A DNA stretch of 64,000 nucleotides from Sarcina sp034439435 (lineage in GTDB: Bacteria; Bacillota; Clostridia; Clostridiales; Clostridiaceae), in NCBI RefSeq assembly GCF_034439435.1, contig NZ_JAPCKJ010000001.1, positions 434,001-498,000 on the forward strand, written 5' to 3'. Below the pieces are notes generated by a model. That model was not told where the DNA came from, made no database searches, and worked only from the letters and a program-made list of their open reading frames with translations. This document shows, piece by piece, positions 61,601 to 64,000 of the stretch. Within the stretch, counting starts at the first letter, position 1. Every line of letters starts with the position of its first letter. The position numbers and the translations under genes are program-made.

Positions 61601-62076
61601 TCTTCATCAATTTCCTCTGCTTCAACTAAAAATTTATTCTTTATTACATAATTATCTTTCAGCATTATACAAGAATTAGGACTTATTCCTGAAAGCACAT
61701 TTAATATATCTTCACTTGCTTCTTCTGTATTTTTAAATATTACACATTGAGAATCACTATTTAATTTTTCATATAAGTCTGTTAAGAAAGCATTATATCC
61801 TAAATTAAACTTATATGCTGCCAAATCAATTTCATCAATCTTACTATTTTTAAGGAATTCATATTTACTAAGTTCTTTAAATAATAAACTTAGTACACTA
61901 TTTTTAAATATATCTCTTTCCTCTACTATAAGTAATATACCTTTACTATCCTCTTTAATTTTTTCTTTAAAGTAATTGCATAACTCCTTATTAAAAACTC
62001 TTTGTCCTATAAGTTCCTCATTAAGTTTCTTTTCTATTTTAAAAAATCCATTTTCTAAAATCTCTTTATTCACCAT
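58675..62076 (-). CDS. Giant multi-AAA ATPase, three tandem CbbX/SpoVK-type modules
   Basis: 1133 aa, cytoplasmic. Residues about 1-320 look like a decayed ClpB-type AAA region (LNEELIGQRVFNKEL, ILLIVEERDIFKNSV, NTEEASEDILNVLSG). Three CbbX/SpoVK-like modules follow with near-equal spacing. Module 1 has Walker A GNAGTGKT (K375) and Walker B VLFIDEAYS. Module 2 has GNPGTGKT (K643) and VLFIDEAYT. Module 3 has GESGTGKK (K914) but Walker B VLYIDKWN, so the catalytic Glu is lost. Modules 2 and 3 both begin with FLRSQYKLI. CbbX remodels Rubisco, SpoVK acts in sporulation and EccA in type VII secretion; none can be assigned. Weak ribosome site; ATG at 62076. Confidence 0.85.
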   Translation of the reverse strand: MVNKEILENGFFKIEKKLNEELIGQRVFNKELCNYFKEKIKEDSKGILLIVEERDIFKNSVLSLLFKELSKYEFLKNSKIDEIDLAAYKFNLGYNAFLTDLYEKLNSDSQCVIFKNTEEASEDILNVLSGISPNSCIMLKDNYVIKNKFLVEAEEIDEEIINKIICNNKFFIFLYNKEKNEDFETISKEFLVNKNKALYRKALSEKDKNKVIKKKLLKEIKKVKELFDVDIIIGVDEDPEIEEKAGVCPYIEDTFREKGSLSLDQYISYKICKPIINIIRKEGIEANSRLLIYVKDDGIYCKSNDEIYDLSKYTTPTLEEVRYKLESIIGMKELKDFIDKIENNFKVQKIREKLGLKPTQISLNMIFAGNAGTGKTNAARITFEYLHALGMIKENIFKEVSKADFIGEGVNDTAKRTNEIIESALGGVLFIDEAYSLCKDEKDKVGLEIVDALLKGIEDNRGNITVILAGYEKDMENFLSFNQGLKSRFPNVIKFEDYNPSEMYEIAVNIAKSKGYRIANNAKAGLIELFTKNQLVGKSDLGNARFVRNIVENAIMDASKKYLVNKERAIDLLEKDNFNFKVSAKFDLEEKLKEIIGLEEVKEFLRSQYKLIVAQEKRKSVGVSTKIEQNLNMIFAGNPGTGKTSIARLVAEMLNSMGLLKVGQLVETDRSSFVSDILGETSKKTEEKFKEALGGVLFIDEAYTLANDSLGREAIETLLKLIEDYSKEVIVILAGYEEEMENFFDVNIGLRSRFPLWTKFEDYNPNELLEMAIKLVEAKGFKLSKNGYSELKKNFVEIYENADAQSGNGRMVRNYVEQLIRNQSIRIAENDISVYEMNLINTKDIKAMNAIKYDNHFDLEKKLNALVGNEGLKDFLRSQYKLIKIKEKRKKLGFEVDLNKYMNMVFTGESGTGKKTVLNIYSEMLYSMGIVKAKSIVQIDKYEFMAMVNSGIKVEDMLNKHIGKVLYIDKWNTFFGEERYNEIVSDLIKFIDNNSNRIVIVLGGVRGKMKDLILANEGLNYRFPVWVDFGNYNEKELCDIALSTLVKKGFSLDEDAELALENAIGDMQKRIGELALKNGLMIKQFLDNLIRVQSVRVCDEEFNLDTLNKILAEDILKSKESFLKKNITQHGSF

Positions 62077-62183
62077 ATTCTACTCACTTCATAAACTGAT
62101 TCTTTAATGAAGCAATTCCTCCTTCTTTTCTATAATGTTTATCCTCTTCAAATACTAAGCTTTCCCTTTTGTTATTTTATTTA

Positions 62184-64000
62184 TTATTTAGGCTCTGTTT
62201 TAGGTGGATGTTGATTTAAAGTTATCTTTTCAATTTCCACAAAGGTATCATTATATGTTATTTGTCCTCCCATATCAGAAATACCTGATTCAGTTAAAAA
62301 GTTTGGATTACCATGCTTTCTCCACCATCCAACATACATAAGTACCACATAATCTTGTACTCCTTTATCTAAAGAACACTTTAATGTTATTTCTCCCTTT
62401 GATGACTTAAGTTTAATTTTTTCTCCCTCACTTATATTAAACTTTTTCATCATTTCTTCGTTTAAATATGCCTTTGCTATTCCATCTATATCTATATAAT
62501 GTTGACTTGATAAAGAATCCTTAGAATGATTAGTAAGTAACCTAAACTTATTTGTGTCTTCATTTAAAACTTCATCTTCTCTTTCAGCTATATTAGATAT
62601 ATAAGTTGGAGTTAAACTTCCACCTTCCTTTAAAGCTCTTTCAGAAGCAATCTCAAACTTTCCAGAAGGTGTTTTAAACTTTTTATCTTCCCAAGCTATA
62701 TCATTATAAACTGTAAAGGACTCCTTCTTAATTATATCTAAAGTTATATCTTTATTGTATCTTTTTAATGGTTCAATAATCTTATTTAAATACTCTCTTT
62801 TTGAAACTAATGGATAACCCTTTATATTCATCCTTTTTGCTAATTCCATAAAAAAGAAATATTCATCCATAAGTTCTTCTTTAGGCTCTACAGCTTGCTC
62901 ATTATAAATTAAATATGGATTAGTCATTGAACTAAATACCATGTCCTCACTTTCTAAAGTATTAGTACAAGGTATGAATAAATCACATTTTAAAGCTGTA
63001 TCTGTCATAAACATATCAAAACAAACTTTAAAATCTACCTTATCTAAGGTTTCACTTAATCTATTTAAATTAGGAAGTTGATTCATAAGATTGCTATTGG
63101 CTATTACCATCATTTTTATTGGAGCATTTGAATCCCCTTTATTTAAAGAATATTTTTTCGGTGTTTCTATGAACTCATTTATATTAGAAACATAGAACTC
63201 TCTGTTTTTCCCAAAGCTTTCACTTTTAAATGGGTCTAGATCTAGTATTCTAGTTAAAACTTTATTTGCGTAATTTACTCCTCCACCTTTAACTCCAATT
63301 TGACCAGTTAAAGCACCTAATGAATCAATAGCTCTTATGGTATTTCCTCCATTTTTATATTTTTGCATTCCATATCCTAAATATATACTTGAATTTTTTT
63401 CACAATACATTTCAGCAAGTTTATTTATTTCCTCTATAGATATTCCACATTCCTTACTTAAATACTCTAAATCGAATTCTTCTAAATGCTTTTTGTATTC
63501 ATTAAACCCTAAAACATAATTGCTTATAAAATCATCATCTTGAAGATTTTTAGAGATGATTATCTTAGCCATTGCCATTGCTAAAGCTCCATCTGTTCCT
63601 GGCTTAACTTTCACATGAATATTTCCAAGCTTTGCACTTTGAGTATTTATAGGATCTATAACTATTATTCTGCTTCCATTTTTCTTAGCCTTATTTAACA
63701 TAGACATTGTATGTATTGTTGTATACGCAGGATTTTTTCCCCATAAAAATATATTTTTACTATTTAACATATCTTCTATAGAATTAGAAATAGAATCTCC
63801 AAAATCATATTTTTGCGCTCTCATACCAGCACTCCAACAAGGCCCACCTATAGCTTTACTAACTCCTCCATAAAAGTTGAAAAACACATCCTCTATTCCC
63901 TTGAGAATTCCTCCACTTCCATATTGATTGTAATATAGTATGGATTTCGAGGAATACTCTCTCTTAAAAAATTCAAGTTTTTCCTTCATTATGTTTAATG
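62184..64000 (-). CDS. Molybdopterin oxidoreductase (FdhF/DMSO-reductase family), N-terminus outside window
   Basis: At least 605 residues remain. The frame is open to the window edge (LNI before the Met at 63989), and family members have an N-terminal [4Fe-4S] domain of about 60-80 residues, so the Met at 63989 is internal. Visible parts: SILYYNQYGSGG, GPCWSAGMRAQKY, WGKNPAYTT, IVIDPINTQSA, VKPGTDGALAMAMA for the bis-MGD-binding domain, and the C-terminal MopB barrel (NHSKDSLSSQHYID...). Oxidises or reduces a small substrate via a molybdenum or tungsten cofactor; substrate unknown. Its last ten codons (NQHPPKTEPK) lie in a copy of the dispersed repeat. Confidence 0.85.
   Translation of the reverse strand, partial: LNIMKEKLEFFKREYSSKSILYYNQYGSGGILKGIEDVFFNFYGGVSKAIGGPCWSAGMRAQKYDFGDSISNSIEDMLNSKNIFLWGKNPAYTTIHTMSMLNKAKKNGSRIIVIDPINTQSAKLGNIHVKVKPGTDGALAMAMAKIIISKNLQDDDFISNYVLGFNEYKKHLEEFDLEYLSKECGISIEEINKLAEMYCEKNSSIYLGYGMQKYKNGGNTIRAIDSLGALTGQIGVKGGGVNYANKVLTRILDLDPFKSESFGKNREFYVSNINEFIETPKKYSLNKGDSNAPIKMMVIANSNLMNQLPNLNRLSETLDKVDFKVCFDMFMTDTALKCDLFIPCTNTLESEDMVFSSMTNPYLIYNEQAVEPKEELMDEYFFFMELAKRMNIKGYPLVSKREYLNKIIEPLKRYNKDITLDIIKKESFTVYNDIAWEDKKFKTPSGKFEIASERALKEGGSLTPTYISNIAEREDEVLNEDTNKFRLLTNHSKDSLSSQHYIDIDGIAKAYLNEEMMKKFNISEGEKIKLKSSKGEITLKCSLDKGVQDYVVLMYVGWWRKHGNPNFLTESGISDMGGQITYNDTFVEIEKITLNQHPPKTEPK
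62190..62216 (+). repeat. Partial MITE-like repeat end inside the 3' end of the molybdopterin gene
   Basis: GGCTCTGTTTTAGGTGGATG and the following bases match the right end of the 58500 element (reverse strand GGCTTTGTTTTAGGTGAATA) at about 26 of 31 positions. It overlaps the final codons of the oxidoreductase gene. Confidence 0.55.

Overview
The window is low-GC, densely coded Firmicutes DNA, with strong GGAGG-type ribosome binding sites, frequent TTG/GTG starts and many U-tailed hairpins. The gene set (GH84 'Nag'-type hexosaminidases, GH85 endoglycosidase, LPxTG pullulanase, asrABC, scr genes, bioYBDA) fits Clostridium perfringens or a very close relative. This is recognition from family knowledge; no search was run. 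No tRNA, rRNA, CRISPR array, prophage or insertion sequence with a transposase was seen.

Layout. 1-0.9 kb: 3' part of a branched-chain aminotransferase. 0.9-2.1 kb: a two-gene hypothetical operon behind a promoter with a perfect dyad. 2.2-25 kb: a secreted carbohydrate and phosphate scavenging block. It holds two tandem GH84 enzymes, a secreted PTP-like phytase, a heterodimeric ABC exporter preceded by a tiny leader ORF, an unknown repeat protein, a GH85 endo-beta-N-acetylglucosaminidase, a sortase-anchored type I pullulanase and a lipoprotein hydrolase. cre-like boxes before one GH84 gene and before GH85 suggest carbon catabolite control. 25-33 kb: a MerR regulator divergent from a GNAT gene through a BmrR-like 19-bp-spacer promoter, small membrane proteins, a YhaM-type nuclease, a GT39-like membrane protein and a DUF2334 lipoprotein. 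33.5-38.8 kb: a sucrose operon (PTS IIBC, LacI regulator, sucrose-6-P hydrolase, fructokinase) with two matching operator candidates. 38.8-43 kb: a small hydrolase and asrABC with a Rex-like box at the promoter. 43-50 kb: a DUF218 protein, a two-component system with a Met-rich sensor and a secreted partner, a 23-residue basic protein and a secreted nucleotidase. 50-53 kb: a MacAB-like efflux system. 53-57 kb: bioYBDA behind a BirA-type operator. 57-64 kb: a DUF1002 protein, a very large multi-AAA protein and the 3' part of a molybdopterin oxidoreductase.

Working together: the glycosidases would trim host N- and O-glycans and alpha-glucans outside the cell, the phytase would release phosphate from inositol phosphates, and the nucleotidase would do so from nucleotides. 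The sucrose PTS operon and the biotin operon are self-contained modules with visible cis-regulatory sites.

Less ordinary observations are two dispersed non-coding repeat families. One is an inverted-repeat element seen three times between genes. The other is a MITE-like element with a short deletion derivative and partial ends, one of which supplies the last codons of the molybdopterin enzyme. Others are the tiny peptide ORFs near the ABC exporter and the AAA protein, which has two intact and one decayed CbbX/SpoVK-type module.
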